In this document: in pieces, positions 6,513-16,397 of the stretch
Position numbering within the stretch: the first letter of the stretch is position 1
Layout of the letters: each line of letters starts with the position of its first letter
Assembly (NCBI GenBank): GCA_016937975.1
Contig: JAFGVN010000106.1
Location: forward strand, 1-37,184
DNA length: 37,184 nucleotides
Origin: Clostridia bacterium
Lineage (GTDB): Bacteria; Bacillota; Clostridia; Peptostreptococcales; Acidaminobacteraceae
Direction: 5' to 3'
Program-made: the position numbers and the translations under genes
The notes under the pieces: model-generated
What the model was told of the DNA's origin: nothing
Database searches by the model: none
Seen by the model: only the letters and a program-made list of their open reading frames with translations

Positions 6513-8674
6513 ATTTCATCTGTATCGAAAAAGCATATTTGATTTCTTCCTTTATCTTTTGCAAAATAAAGTGCTCGATCTGCAAAGTGAATGACTTGTT
6601 CCATAGTGTGATTTTGATGTGGGACAAGTGTTATGCCACCAATCGTAATGGTAATAATGTCCTCAATTGGGGAATACACATGCTCCAAAGCAGCTTCTTT
6701 AATATTGAGTACCATTTGTTCTGCCACCTGATATGCACCATCTTCGTCAACGGCAGACATGACCGCAACAAATTCATCACCACCATAACGTGCAACAAAA
6801 TCAATTTCTCGTTTCATAGCATCTTTCAAATGGGATGCAACAGCAGTTAAGCATCTATCACCTTCCACATGTCCATAATTGTCATTGTATTCTTTAAAAT
6901 AATCAATATCAATAATGAGTAATGCAATTGATTCATGCTGCCTTTTTGCTCTGAACAACTCTCTTGAAAAGTAATCCACAAAGGAACGACGATTTGGAAT
7001 TTGAGTCAACGCATCCATATAAGACATTCTTGATAATTTTTCATTTAATATTTCAAGTTCATTTTGAGTTTTAATACGTTCCTGTATTTCTTGTGATAGC
7101 TTCAAAGATTCCTGAGAATTTTTAATTGCTATAGAAATATAGGAAGCAAGGGCTTTAATCAAGTTGAAGTGATAATCTTTATAGGCATCCATTACACCAC
7201 TTTGCACCGTAATCGCACCAATTGCTTCATCCTGAAGGATTAGTGGAACCATGATGAAAGAACGGCTAGTAGGTCCTTGTAAAACTTTAGGCAAGAAAGC
7301 TAAGTCATTTAATCCTGCCTCTTCATCATAATTATTGCTCATTAAGGCTTCTTTGTTTCGAATAACATAAGCAGCCAAACTATTTTGATCTTCCAAATTT
7401 ATCGGAGAAGAAGGTGTTGGTTGACCATAAACGAGCATCAATCTTGTATCCAACTGATTTTTCTCCTTATCTAACAGAATGATACCAAAGGCTGTTGCAT
7501 CCATTAGTTTATTAATATTCTCATAAAGGAGATACAACACTTTCTTTATATCCAAGGTTGAAGTAATATCCTGACCAATATTGTTGATAATCTTCATATC
7601 ATTATAAAGCTTCTGGATTTCTTCAGTTTTCTTTCTTAACTCCACATTCTTTAAGCGATAGATTTCTTTTTCATGTTCAGCACGGTTAATCTTAATCTGA
7701 GTATTTATGTTGTTTAATTGTTCATCACCTTTTTGCTTTTCATAATCTAATCGTGCTTTCACATAGATTTTATGATACTTCAAGGATTCTTGAAACTCTG
7801 TTCTTTCTTCATGAATTTTAGCAGCCAATAAAGCAATTTCTGCAAGTTCTTTCGGAGAATTTAAACGTTCTGAAATATCAATACCATCTTCAACATATTC
7901 CAGTGCTTCATCTAATTTCTTCTCGTCTATTAATATGTGAATCATTTCTATATAGGCTTGATTTAAATTAAAATGATCTTGAAGCCTTCTCATGATATCT
8001 ATTGTTCTTTGTATATCTTCTTTGGCTTTTTCATCTCTTCCCTCAGCACGATGAATCTTACCCAAAACAAAATAAGCATATGAAAGACTTACAAAATCTT
8101 CTTGTTCTGTAAAGTATTTTAATGCGATATTTGCATATTCAAAGGCATCATCATAATTTTTTTGTTTATAACAAGATTCACCAAAGTTCAACTGTGCTAG
8201 GCCATAAAGGGAAAGATCATTTATTTCTTTAGCGATATTCATACTTTGTGCATAATAATTTTGAGCTTCACCATATGCTTCCAAAGACAAATAGATTTCC
8301 CCTATATTATTCAGAACAGCTGCCTCTGTACGTTTCTCACCAGCCTTCATGGCAAAATTCAATCCTTGTCGGTAAAACTCCAGGGCTTTCTCTACATTTG
8401 ACAAATCATAATAAACATTACCAATTACATTGAGTGCTCTTGAGCGATAAGACGCATCTGTATCCTCTTGAGACAATTCAACTAGGATTTTCGCCCTTTC
8501 AACAGCTTCATCAAATCGACTCATCAGCCATAAAGACCTAATTTCTATATACAACGCATCTTTAACAACCTGCTTGTCATCATTATTTTGATAATCATTC
8601 ATTACTGCTATATCATAAGCATTCATCGGATTGCTTCTTAAAATGCTTTCCGCATATTCTAATTGCTTTATCAT
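6497..8674 (-). CDS. TPR-GAF-GGDEF diguanylate cyclase
   Basis: 725-residue cytoplasmic signalling protein that should make cyclic di-GMP from two GTP. Residues about 30-300 are tetratricopeptide repeats (for example ALNVIGNVYYDLSNVEKALE and AAVLNNIGEIYLSLEAYGEA), followed by a coiled coil near 310-350 and a GAF domain near 360-520. The GGDEF domain is intact: G631-G632-D633-E634-F635, with the product-inhibition I-site RxxD at 622-625. No EAL domain and no membrane segment are present. The TPR part suggests that activity is set by a protein partner, and GAF by a small ligand. It stands alone between the activator and the divergent kinase gene. Confidence 0.92.
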   Translation of the reverse strand: MIKQLEYAESILRSNPMNAYDIAVMNDYQNNDDKQVVKDALYIEIRSLWLMSRFDEAVERAKILVELSQEDTDASYRSRALNVIGNVYYDLSNVEKALEFYRQGLNFAMKAGEKRTEAAVLNNIGEIYLSLEAYGEAQNYYAQSMNIAKEINDLSLYGLAQLNFGESCYKQKNYDDAFEYANIALKYFTEQEDFVSLSYAYFVLGKIHRAEGRDEKAKEDIQRTIDIMRRLQDHFNLNQAYIEMIHILIDEKKLDEALEYVEDGIDISERLNSPKELAEIALLAAKIHEERTEFQESLKYHKIYVKARLDYEKQKGDEQLNNINTQIKINRAEHEKEIYRLKNVELRKKTEEIQKLYNDMKIINNIGQDITSTLDIKKVLYLLYENINKLMDATAFGIILLDKEKNQLDTRLMLVYGQPTPSSPINLEDQNSLAAYVIRNKEALMSNNYDEEAGLNDLAFLPKVLQGPTSRSFIMVPLILQDEAIGAITVQSGVMDAYKDYHFNLIKALASYISIAIKNSQESLKLSQEIQERIKTQNELEILNEKLSRMSYMDALTQIPNRRSFVDYFSRELFRAKRQHESIALLIIDIDYFKEYNDNYGHVEGDRCLTAVASHLKDAMKREIDFVARYGGDEFVAVMSAVDEDGAYQVAEQMVLNIKEAALEHVYSPIEDIITITIGGITLVPHQNHTMEQVIHFADRALYFAKDKGRNQICFFDTDEIEADV

Positions 8675-8790
8675 AATCGTCTCCTTCTACCATTATCATA
8701 CCACTTATTTTGCATTTCATAACAAAATTTTACAATCTTCGAAGTGCATAAATTAAATTTTTCGTGGTATAAATGTATTAGGAGGACATT

Positions 8791-9744
8791 ATGTCAGTAC
8801 AACGGTATTCCAGACTAGAAATGCAGGCCATCATTCAAAACATCCTCAACAAACCTGTTACAATATTGCCCATAGGTAATCACGAGTTACGTAGACATTT
8901 AGTCTATAAGGTAAAAACTGAAGACGGCGACTTTGTATTTAAATATTATTATCAAAACGGTTATGGTGGAAGAGAAATTTCAACTTTAAAGCTGTTGGAA
9001 AACAGCTCTGTTAAACATGCGAAACTTATTGATTACGGTACATTTGGTCAAGACCGCGAATGGCTCATGATGACCTTGCTTGACGGCATGCCTTTTGATA
9101 AAATAAAAAGCCATCTCACTGAAGACAATCTTATTCGTTTGTATGAAACTATGGGTGAAGAACTTGGTAAAATTCACGAGTTAAAAGTATTTGACCATTT
9201 TGGCTCACTTAAGGAGAATGGCGATTTTGTCAAAGCCTATGATAACCTTTCCAATGCTTTCATGGCAAATAATGCCTATGCTTTCAAAAAAATCTATGAG
9301 GACAAATGCTCTGCTAAAGACATTCTTATTATGGCCATAAAAAAAATTGAACAAAATGCCGATACCTTAGACGAAGTAAAGGAACCTCGTTTGACACACT
9401 TCGATTATTCACCAAGAAACATTTTTGTTCATAAGGAAAATGATCAAAGAACTTTAGGTGCAGTGCTGGATTTTGAGTTGGCAAGACCATGGGACAAAAA
9501 TGCTGATTTTTGTCATTTGATTCTTAGAGATTTTCCAGAAAATCCGTCTTTTGAAACAGCCTTTTTCAAAGGCTACAAGAAGTATTCTTCACTGGATCAC
9601 AATTTTCATCGCCACTTGGATTTGCATATGCTTAACTTGTGTGTTGGGGTTTGCTCATGGGCAGAACACTTAGCACCAAACTACTATGAGATTGCCCTTA
9701 ACAAAATCATTCAAATACTCAATTCGTCCAAAAACTTAAAATAG
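8791..9744 (+). CDS. APH-family (aminoglycoside phosphotransferase-fold) small-molecule kinase
   Basis: 317-residue phosphotransferase-fold protein. The catalytic loop LTHFDYSPRNIFV (H-x-D-x4-N) and the metal-binding DFE in AVLDFELARPWD are both present, and the N-terminal EDGDFVFKYYY supplies the ATP lysine. It therefore looks active. Similar proteins phosphorylate choline, homoserine, sugars or antibiotics; nothing in the neighbourhood fixes the substrate and resistance should not be assumed. AGGAGG lies eight bases before the ATG. It is one of two plus-strand genes here and converges on the large mosaic gene with a shared terminator. Confidence 0.8.
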   Translation: MSVQRYSRLEMQAIIQNILNKPVTILPIGNHELRRHLVYKVKTEDGDFVFKYYYQNGYGGREISTLKLLENSSVKHAKLIDYGTFGQDREWLMMTLLDGMPFDKIKSHLTEDNLIRLYETMGEELGKIHELKVFDHFGSLKENGDFVKAYDNLSNAFMANNAYAFKKIYEDKCSAKDILIMAIKKIEQNADTLDEVKEPRLTHFDYSPRNIFVHKENDQRTLGAVLDFELARPWDKNADFCHLILRDFPENPSFETAFFKGYKKYSSLDHNFHRHLDLHMLNLCVGVCSWAEHLAPNYYEIALNKIIQILNSSKNLK

Positions 9745-9801
9745 CATGTCATAGGATCTTTATCTTGGAAAATGAAGTTTTAATTCTAAATACAAAAAAT
9801 T

Positions 9802-9827
9802 ATCACCTCTACAATTGTAGAGGTGAT
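9802..9827. terminator. Bidirectional terminator between convergent genes
   Basis: A perfect 26-bp palindrome (half-arm ATCACCTCTACAA and its complement) sits between the stops at 9744 and 9831. The minus strand is followed by AA and six T, and the plus strand by TTTCTT, so it can serve both genes. Confidence 0.8.
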
Positions 9828-9830
9828 TTC

Positions 9831-12800
9831 TTAGTTAAAGAAAGCCTGCTTCATTTTCTTGAGTCGCTCCAAATCATTTTCCAAGAGCGTAGATGGTGTT
9901 TGAAAAACATCGTATTGAATATGGGCACCATTATCAGGAATCCTCGGGGTAATCATAACTTCTCCAAGTCCATCTAAGGTCAATGCCCTTCTGTTGATTT
10001 GAAGGTAAATGGCTTCAATGGTATGCAAGATATCAATAGCATTCTCCAAACAGATAAGAGAAAGATGATATAATTTGGATCGATCCACGCCTTTAATATA
10101 TTTAGGATATGAAAATGGCAACATTAAATTTGCAGAGATCAAACCATATTGGGAGACATTAGATGGTCTCTCCACTGAATCCCCACCAATGAAAGGATAC
10201 AAGTCCGCCTCATTAAACCATACTTTGATATTTGGAATATAGTATGCGCCTTTAACGGCAATTTTCTTGTCATTAAACTTTTTCTTGCCCCTTTCAGACA
10301 AGATACCAACAACCACTTGACTAATCGTAACCCCTGATTCCTGAAGAGGTACTTGAAAAGCTTCCAATCTCTTTCCTTTATCCAAAATATCATCTACTAA
10401 AATGATTGGCAGATCAAAGGCTTTTAACACTTTTACTTGATTTTCAATACTTAAATAACCAGGATAAGCTTTCACATCATATTCTTCCAAAGTCGGTTTA
10501 TAATACCTTTCTGTATGAAAAGCCTTTGTGATGGTATTTGGCAAGAGCCATCTTTTGAAAATATCTCCATAAGGCACACACATATGGGAACCCAATGAAG
10601 TGCCATGGTGAATGGACACATCATTTTGGCTTGTAATCAAACGTATTAAATGATTGTAAAGCATGGATCTGTCAAAGGACAACACAAGACAACCGGGATA
10701 AAGATTTACAATGGCATGTTGCAAATCTGATCGTACTAGCTTTATTTGTTCCCTAATTTCATCATTTTGTCGATAAGCGCTCTTCATCCTCGTTGTGCCA
10801 TCTAAATTCAGTACAACAGGGGATGACATATCCACCCCAAACAATTGTTGTTTGGTATAATGACACTCATATTCCTTAAAACCGCTTCTTAATAGGACAC
10901 CATGAATATCAGGGGAAACATCTTGTTGATTCAGCCATTTCACAACACCATACTGATAGCCTTTTGAAATGGAAATCATCAAAGTTTCCGTTAAAATAAT
11001 TTGATCCAAGGCATGGATATCATGGGTTGGTTTCATCAGGACATAATCAATGATTAAAATTTTGTTCAACTTTTTATTGGCGATTTCCTCCAGAATATCC
11101 AAGCACTTTATTTCATCAAATAAATTTTTGGGTTCTGCCATAGCAAATATAGATAATGCGACAATCTTTTGCTCAGTTTCATGCATGATCTTAAGAATAT
11201 ACCTTTCTGGCAAAGGTTCTTGATTTAAATCCAATGGATTACGGCCTTGCAAATAAGTTAAATAGTTATAATTCATACCAAAATTTTCGCATAAGGCTTC
11301 AAGATTCTTTTCATCCTTTAACTTCTGTAACTCCAAACGAATTGGAGTAATCGGTACTATAGATTTAAATTGAGGTTCGTTTTTATAAATGTTCCTACTG
11401 TTGATAAATCGAGTTGCCAAATCATCAATAACATTGAAACCATCCCAATTGTTATCAATATTTCTACGGATTTGATCCACATCAATGGTTTCAAATTCCT
11501 CTTTTAGAGTTCTAATGAGAGCACCACCTGCAATATGCTGAATACGTGACTCGATTATGGCTTTATCTTCCTCGGCATAATTAAAATTACTCCGCTTATA
11601 GATAATATGTGGCCACTCATATACAGGATGATCTTCCTGCTGGTAAATGGAATCATGAAGCAACGCATCTTCACCGATGATCAAATAAATTTTTTTATCT
11701 TCAAACAATCGTTTTAATTGATTCAAATCCTCTTTTCTCTTTAAATGAATAGGTAGATTTTGAGGAAATGTATACAGGTAAAATTGATCCCCAATGGTCA
11801 TTTCTGCAATTTGCTTGCGAATTAAACTTGGTTGTGTTCTTCGCTTCCAGTGGAATTCAGATATTGCAACATAAACATCCAGCCCAAGGGATACTGCATC
11901 CATGGCAGCTTCCTTCTGTCCCAATGAAAAGGGATCAAAGGTTCCAGAGTAAAAGGCTATGTCCCTTGGTTTCTCAAACATCATCTCACCATAATAGAAA
12001 GAATAATCTGTAATAAAATGATAAATATAATGCATTGCCACAGAGAAATTAAGCAAGTCAAGTTCTGAATAACGATGCTCATCCAACAAGAAATTATTGA
12101 GTTTTCTATACACAATTTTAAAAATCTTATAGCGTTTTTCCAAATGAATTTCATTGTTGCCTAAAATCTTCTTTGAAAGTACATGTAAGGCGATTTGTGT
12201 AACTAATTTGTGACCCGAATAAAAACCTTTAAAAATCAATCCTAACAAAGGATTTAAATCATAGGATAGGTCATCTTTTAAAATAGCTGAAATCATAACA
12301 CCTAATGTATCTAAGAGAAGAATTCGAACATGTGCCCCTGCATTTGAAATTTTAAAGGTTACATCCTGAACAATTTCAAAATATTCCTTCTCCGGTAGCG
12401 TTGGAATTAATTGCCCTAAATATTGAGGAATATACTGAGTAAAACCATAGCCTTCTATTTCAAGAGCACGAATCAGTTCAATAACAATATCATTTTTTTG
12501 CGCAGTGCTTAGATTTGGAAACAAATCCACCAAAAATTTACCAGCTAAATTACGAACCACTTCAAATTCACTGACTTTTATAAGGTTACAATAGTGCATT
12601 GCTGTATAAAACTGAGCTTCAGGCGTTTGTGTCAAACTGTTTACATAAAGCATTTCAATTTGTGCCTGTTTAACTGTTTTATATGTTGCAGCCTTCAAGT
12701 TGGATAAAAACATCTCTGAATTATTCTCAATTGGCATTCTCATTGCATTTGGATCAAACAACTGATAAATTTCAAATCCCAAGAATTTTTCAGGCAAGGA

Positions 12801-14687
12801 TCGATTTAGTTTGAAGTAATTGTTAAGTATCATTTCATGTTCAAGAAGTTTATCTTTCACCTGTGGAGACTTCAGCAAATACTTTCTCAATTGACTAATT
12901 GCCAATAGTCTCAATTCTTCACTTTCGTTCAAGCATCTTATTAAGAATTGAATAATGCTTGATTCCTCATTAGCTGCAAGAACTTTCTCGTCCATTTCAC
13001 CAATAACCTGGATTAAAAACTTCATACCATAAATGGCAATTTCATCATCAAAGTAAGACATTAAAAGGTTAGTAACCTTTGACTTAAAGTAATCATCCAC
13101 ATAGAAATATAAGGTTCTGATTATTTCTAAATAGCTATAAACCTGTCGATTTTTCTTCACACTGGTTAAACGTGTTTCACTTAACAAAAAATCATCCAGT
13201 AAAGATTTCAACTTTTGATATTTTGTTTCAACGGTATAGGTCACTTGTGCACGTTCAGGTAATTCTTTCGTATAATTTTCATCGTACAAAGCCAACAATT
13301 TGCCGATGAGACGACTACTGTCCTTTCTTACATCCTCCTCTATATGCATGATGTATCCCAATAAAAATTGCAAGGTAATCATTTTTTGATGAGGTGTAAA
13401 ATAGATGCAGAATTCTTCAAAAATGAAAATGTATCTTCTGAAAAAATAAATATCCTTCTCTGCCAACGCTTCTTGAATAATTGCATTTAAGGCTTCAGCA
13501 TGTCTAAGTTTATGCATCATGCGTACACTTTTATCAATGGCGATATATTTAAGATGATCAACAACCTTTTTCCCGCAATCCAATGCTGAAAAATAATCTG
13601 TAATGTCTTTATTTTGTGGTGGCAACAAAGGTTCTGAAATATAATTCTCAATAGTGGTTTCAATGCCTAATGAAATCATAAACTCGGAAAAGTTCTTTAA
13701 TTTCTGATAAACTTTTTTATAGCGATTTCGCTTTTGGTCATTTACATTGTCCAATTTACTTAAGATCACTTGAAAAGCTTCATCTACTGTTAAAAATTTC
13801 ATTGCGAACTTTCCGGGTTTTTCCTTTGAACGTTTCACACAAAAATCCGCATAAATTAAAATTAATGACTCTATACTTAAACTTTCAATTTCCAAGTCCC
13901 AGGTAGAGTGATATACAGCAACATTCTTTATATAAGTCAAATTGAGATTTGAAAACCACATATCTGTATAATAATAGTGATAATATGCAATCTTGTGATT
14001 TTCTTCAGGTCTACAGCCAAACTTACCTATATCATGTCCTGCTGCCGCACCGGATACGCGACCAAGATCTACAGGCAAACCTCTTTCTTTTAATGACCGT
14101 CCCAAATGCATGGCTAAATAATGGACTCCTAAGATGTGTTCAATGGTGGAATGACCTGTAACCTCATAGTTCAACTTCATCATGGTATAAATATTTTGAG
14201 CATCAAAAGCTTCTTTAAAAATCTTATACTCTTCAGGTTGATCCAGTGCTCTCAACTCATCTTCACTTAGCAACTCCAAAGGATAAGTACTTAAATAAGT
14301 GCCATCCTGACTTTCCTTTTGAAAATCATTGATGACTTCCATATATTTCAAAAATAATACATACACCTTTTCAGAGTACTTGGAAAAATCCTCTGTAACA
14401 GCATCTGGAAAAGCCTTGGACAGAGTATATTGATATGCCAACCCTATAAAATCCTGTTCAAGGCTTTGATTGGTTAAATACATGGCAATAACATTCAGTC
14501 CTTCTACAGAACCTTTACAAGAATAATCCTCTTGAGAAACCTGATCAAAAACCATGCTGTAAAACTGTTTTTGATTGACAGCTTCCAACAATGTATTTTT
14601 TTCGATTTTGTTTTCAAAGAGAAAACGCCAGGTTGTAGCTTCTCGTTTAAACTTCGTAATCACATGTGCAGCAAGTTCTTTTTTCAT
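9831..14687 (-). CDS. Giant mosaic protein: HD, helical repeats, NadD-like nucleotidyltransferase, GNAT-like, phosphoribosyltransferase-like
   Basis: 1,618 residues, no signal peptide or membrane segment. An HD-phosphohydrolase-like domain covers about 178-285 (H184, H218-D219 in AAGHDIGKFG, H260 in VYHSTWD, D281 in YADFCVK). About 290-895 is leucine-rich helical-repeat-like sequence. A nucleotidyltransferase fold begins at SGTFDPFSLGQ (914-924); compared with NadD the HxGH motif is replaced by SLGQ, and ISSTxIR by IDVDQIRR. About 1120-1290 resembles a GNAT acetyltransferase (SPDIHGVLLRSGFKEY). About 1300-1500 is phosphoribosyltransferase-like with a PRPP-loop-like IILVDDILDKGKR (V1431-D1432-D1433), the usual T-G-x-T replaced by K-G-K-R. 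The start was placed at 14687, after AAAGGAG. Function unknown; a nucleotide-related or regulatory role is inference only. Confidence 0.72.
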   Translation of the reverse strand: MKKELAAHVITKFKREATTWRFLFENKIEKNTLLEAVNQKQFYSMVFDQVSQEDYSCKGSVEGLNVIAMYLTNQSLEQDFIGLAYQYTLSKAFPDAVTEDFSKYSEKVYVLFLKYMEVINDFQKESQDGTYLSTYPLELLSEDELRALDQPEEYKIFKEAFDAQNIYTMMKLNYEVTGHSTIEHILGVHYLAMHLGRSLKERGLPVDLGRVSGAAAGHDIGKFGCRPEENHKIAYYHYYYTDMWFSNLNLTYIKNVAVYHSTWDLEIESLSIESLILIYADFCVKRSKEKPGKFAMKFLTVDEAFQVILSKLDNVNDQKRNRYKKVYQKLKNFSEFMISLGIETTIENYISEPLLPPQNKDITDYFSALDCGKKVVDHLKYIAIDKSVRMMHKLRHAEALNAIIQEALAEKDIYFFRRYIFIFEEFCIYFTPHQKMITLQFLLGYIMHIEEDVRKDSSRLIGKLLALYDENYTKELPERAQVTYTVETKYQKLKSLLDDFLLSETRLTSVKKNRQVYSYLEIIRTLYFYVDDYFKSKVTNLLMSYFDDEIAIYGMKFLIQVIGEMDEKVLAANEESSIIQFLIRCLNESEELRLLAISQLRKYLLKSPQVKDKLLEHEMILNNYFKLNRSLPEKFLGFEIYQLFDPNAMRMPIENNSEMFLSNLKAATYKTVKQAQIEMLYVNSLTQTPEAQFYTAMHYCNLIKVSEFEVVRNLAGKFLVDLFPNLSTAQKNDIVIELIRALEIEGYGFTQYIPQYLGQLIPTLPEKEYFEIVQDVTFKISNAGAHVRILLLDTLGVMISAILKDDLSYDLNPLLGLIFKGFYSGHKLVTQIALHVLSKKILGNNEIHLEKRYKIFKIVYRKLNNFLLDEHRYSELDLLNFSVAMHYIYHFITDYSFYYGEMMFEKPRDIAFYSGTFDPFSLGQKEAAMDAVSLGLDVYVAISEFHWKRRTQPSLIRKQIAEMTIGDQFYLYTFPQNLPIHLKRKEDLNQLKRLFEDKKIYLIIGEDALLHDSIYQQEDHPVYEWPHIIYKRSNFNYAEEDKAIIESRIQHIAGGALIRTLKEEFETIDVDQIRRNIDNNWDGFNVIDDLATRFINSRNIYKNEPQFKSIVPITPIRLELQKLKDEKNLEALCENFGMNYNYLTYLQGRNPLDLNQEPLPERYILKIMHETEQKIVALSIFAMAEPKNLFDEIKCLDILEEIANKKLNKILIIDYVLMKPTHDIHALDQIILTETLMISISKGYQYGVVKWLNQQDVSPDIHGVLLRSGFKEYECHYTKQQLFGVDMSSPVVLNLDGTTRMKSAYRQNDEIREQIKLVRSDLQHAIVNLYPGCLVLSFDRSMLYNHLIRLITSQNDVSIHHGTSLGSHMCVPYGDIFKRWLLPNTITKAFHTERYYKPTLEEYDVKAYPGYLSIENQVKVLKAFDLPIILVDDILDKGKRLEAFQVPLQESGVTISQVVVGILSERGKKKFNDKKIAVKGAYYIPNIKVWFNEADLYPFIGGDSVERPSNVSQYGLISANLMLPFSYPKYIKGVDRSKLYHLSLICLENAIDILHTIEAIYLQINRRALTLDGLGEVMITPRIPDNGAHIQYDVFQTPSTLLENDLERLKKMKQAFFN

Positions 14688-14758
14688 AAGAATCTCCTTT
14701 GGCAATATTATACCCTATTCATCCGTTTTTATCAGATTATTCAGAAAATTTACCAAAG

Positions 14759-14783
14759 AAAAAGCTTCTTGTTTCCAAGAAGC
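14759..14783 (-). terminator. Terminator of the ABC exporter operon
   Basis: Stem GCTTCTTG / CAAGAAGC with a GAAA loop, followed by TTTTT on the minus strand, just past the permease stop. Confidence 0.85.
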
Positions 14784-14788
14784 ATATA

Positions 14789-16396
14789 CTAAGCTGGATT
14801 ATCTAAATCTCTACGACTAAAAGCACTTATTCCTATAACAATTGTAATAGCTGAGATGAATATTAATATCAGACTACCTGTAAAATGATATGAATCTACA
14901 GGTAATTGAGGCACATGACCATAGGGCGATAGCTTAGGTACCCAATCAGGCAATTTCAACAATCCACCAAAGTATATTGAAATGAAGGAGAAGGTCAAGT
15001 AAAACCATATGCCCTTAGTCCATTTGGGGATTATACCTATCAACAGAGAACTTAATCCGATCATTCCCCAAACTGCCGGAAGATATACCCATGTGCCTTC
15101 AAGGATTTTCACAAAATTCAGTCCACCTTGGGTAGCTTGATTACCAGCAACAAATAGCCCCATTGCGCCACTGATACTCATAAGGATTGAAGTTAAAAAT
15201 GCAAATGTCAAATAACTGGTCATGAGCTTGTTTCTTGTAACAGATCTTGAAATCAGATGTTCTAAACGTCCTTTTTTCTCCTCTTTTCTCAACTTTAAGA
15301 TCATATTTAAGACAGGAATCGTTCCAAATAATGCAATAACCACATGAAGCATTGCCACAAACTGATCTATCACAGATCCATTTTCATTAATGTTTGAAAT
15401 CAGTTGACCATACATGCTGTTGTTCTCTAAAAACGAATCAACATCCCCCAATATGGAACCATAACTTGCACCTAAAATAAATACAGTGATCGCCCAGATT
15501 ACTAGGCTGTTCTTTTGCAATTTAACAATCAACCCGAATGGTGATGACAAGTATTTGGAAGCTTCAGCTTTTCCATTTTTTTGAGGTAAAAAGCCTGCAT
15601 CCAAGTCTCTTTTCATGTTTAATGAAATCGCAACATAGCCAATAAAGAACGAAGCAAATATCATAATAGTTAGAGGTATTAAAGAATTATCAACATAGGG
15701 TTTAGAACGCATCATCAGTCCTAAAGGTGAGACCAAGGATAAAGCTTCCGAACTAATATCTCCTATGGCGCGCATCATATAAAAAAGACCCAACAAAAGA
15801 AAACTTAATCCCAATGTGCCTCTTGAACTGCTTGAGAGTTGTGCCATTAATCCTGTTAACATCACAAAGATTATCCCTATGGCACTTAAGGTCAAACCAT
15901 AGACAATTGACCCCATCATATCCATGGATTCAATATGCATTAATTCCAATGGAATCCCTATGATTAAACCAATGATTAGATTCACAAACCCATATGTAAT
16001 GAGTGTTGCTTTTAAAGGTATGGTTTTCTTAACTGGCAGAGACTGAATCAACTCTATTAGACCATCTTCTTCATCTCGTCTTGTATGCTTTGTAACGAGT
16101 AATATATTCATGACAGCAACAGCTATACCTGTGAATATCAGCATTTCTGCTGCCATAATTGCTCCAAAGGTGTAATCCGGACCTCCATAAATAGGTCCAA
16201 GCATGGAGATCATGGCTGGATTTTCAAGCATTTGTGTCATTGCCATTAAGTCAGCCTCAGACGGAAAGAGATAAGGCATGGCTATGGCAACGTAAAAGGT
16301 GAAGCTTATTAACGAAAGAGACCAAACAAGAATACTGACTCGATCTTTTCTCAATATGACCTTCATCATCATAAAAAGCTTATTGTCTTTCAACAT
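14789..16396 (-). CDS. ABC-2-type exporter permease (polyketide/antibiotic exporter-like)
   Basis: 535-residue inner-membrane permease with about twelve hydrophobic segments in two similar halves of about six, the form of the ABC exporters of polyketide antibiotics and tetronasin-like drugs. The partner ATPase gene ends one base before the ATG chosen here, which follows GAGGAGG; a longer frame upstream would run into the ATPase coding sequence and has no ribosome site. It should form the membrane channel of a drug or lipid exporter together with the ATPase. The substrate cannot be read from the sequence. Confidence 0.85.
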   Translation of the reverse strand: MLKDNKLFMMMKVILRKDRVSILVWSLSLISFTFYVAIAMPYLFPSEADLMAMTQMLENPAMISMLGPIYGGPDYTFGAIMAAEMLIFTGIAVAVMNILLVTKHTRRDEEDGLIELIQSLPVKKTIPLKATLITYGFVNLIIGLIIGIPLELMHIESMDMMGSIVYGLTLSAIGIIFVMLTGLMAQLSSSSRGTLGLSFLLLGLFYMMRAIGDISSEALSLVSPLGLMMRSKPYVDNSLIPLTIMIFASFFIGYVAISLNMKRDLDAGFLPQKNGKAEASKYLSSPFGLIVKLQKNSLVIWAITVFILGASYGSILGDVDSFLENNSMYGQLISNINENGSVIDQFVAMLHVVIALFGTIPVLNMILKLRKEEKKGRLEHLISRSVTRNKLMTSYLTFAFLTSILMSISGAMGLFVAGNQATQGGLNFVKILEGTWVYLPAVWGMIGLSSLLIGIIPKWTKGIWFYLTFSFISIYFGGLLKLPDWVPKLSPYGHVPQLPVDSYHFTGSLILIFISAITIVIGISAFSRRDLDNPA

Positions 16397-16397
16397 T

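Noticed and set aside
8791-9744. Antibiotic resistance by the APH-like kinase
   Set aside because: Only the general kinase motifs are visible; the family mostly contains metabolic kinases and the context gives no link to resistance.
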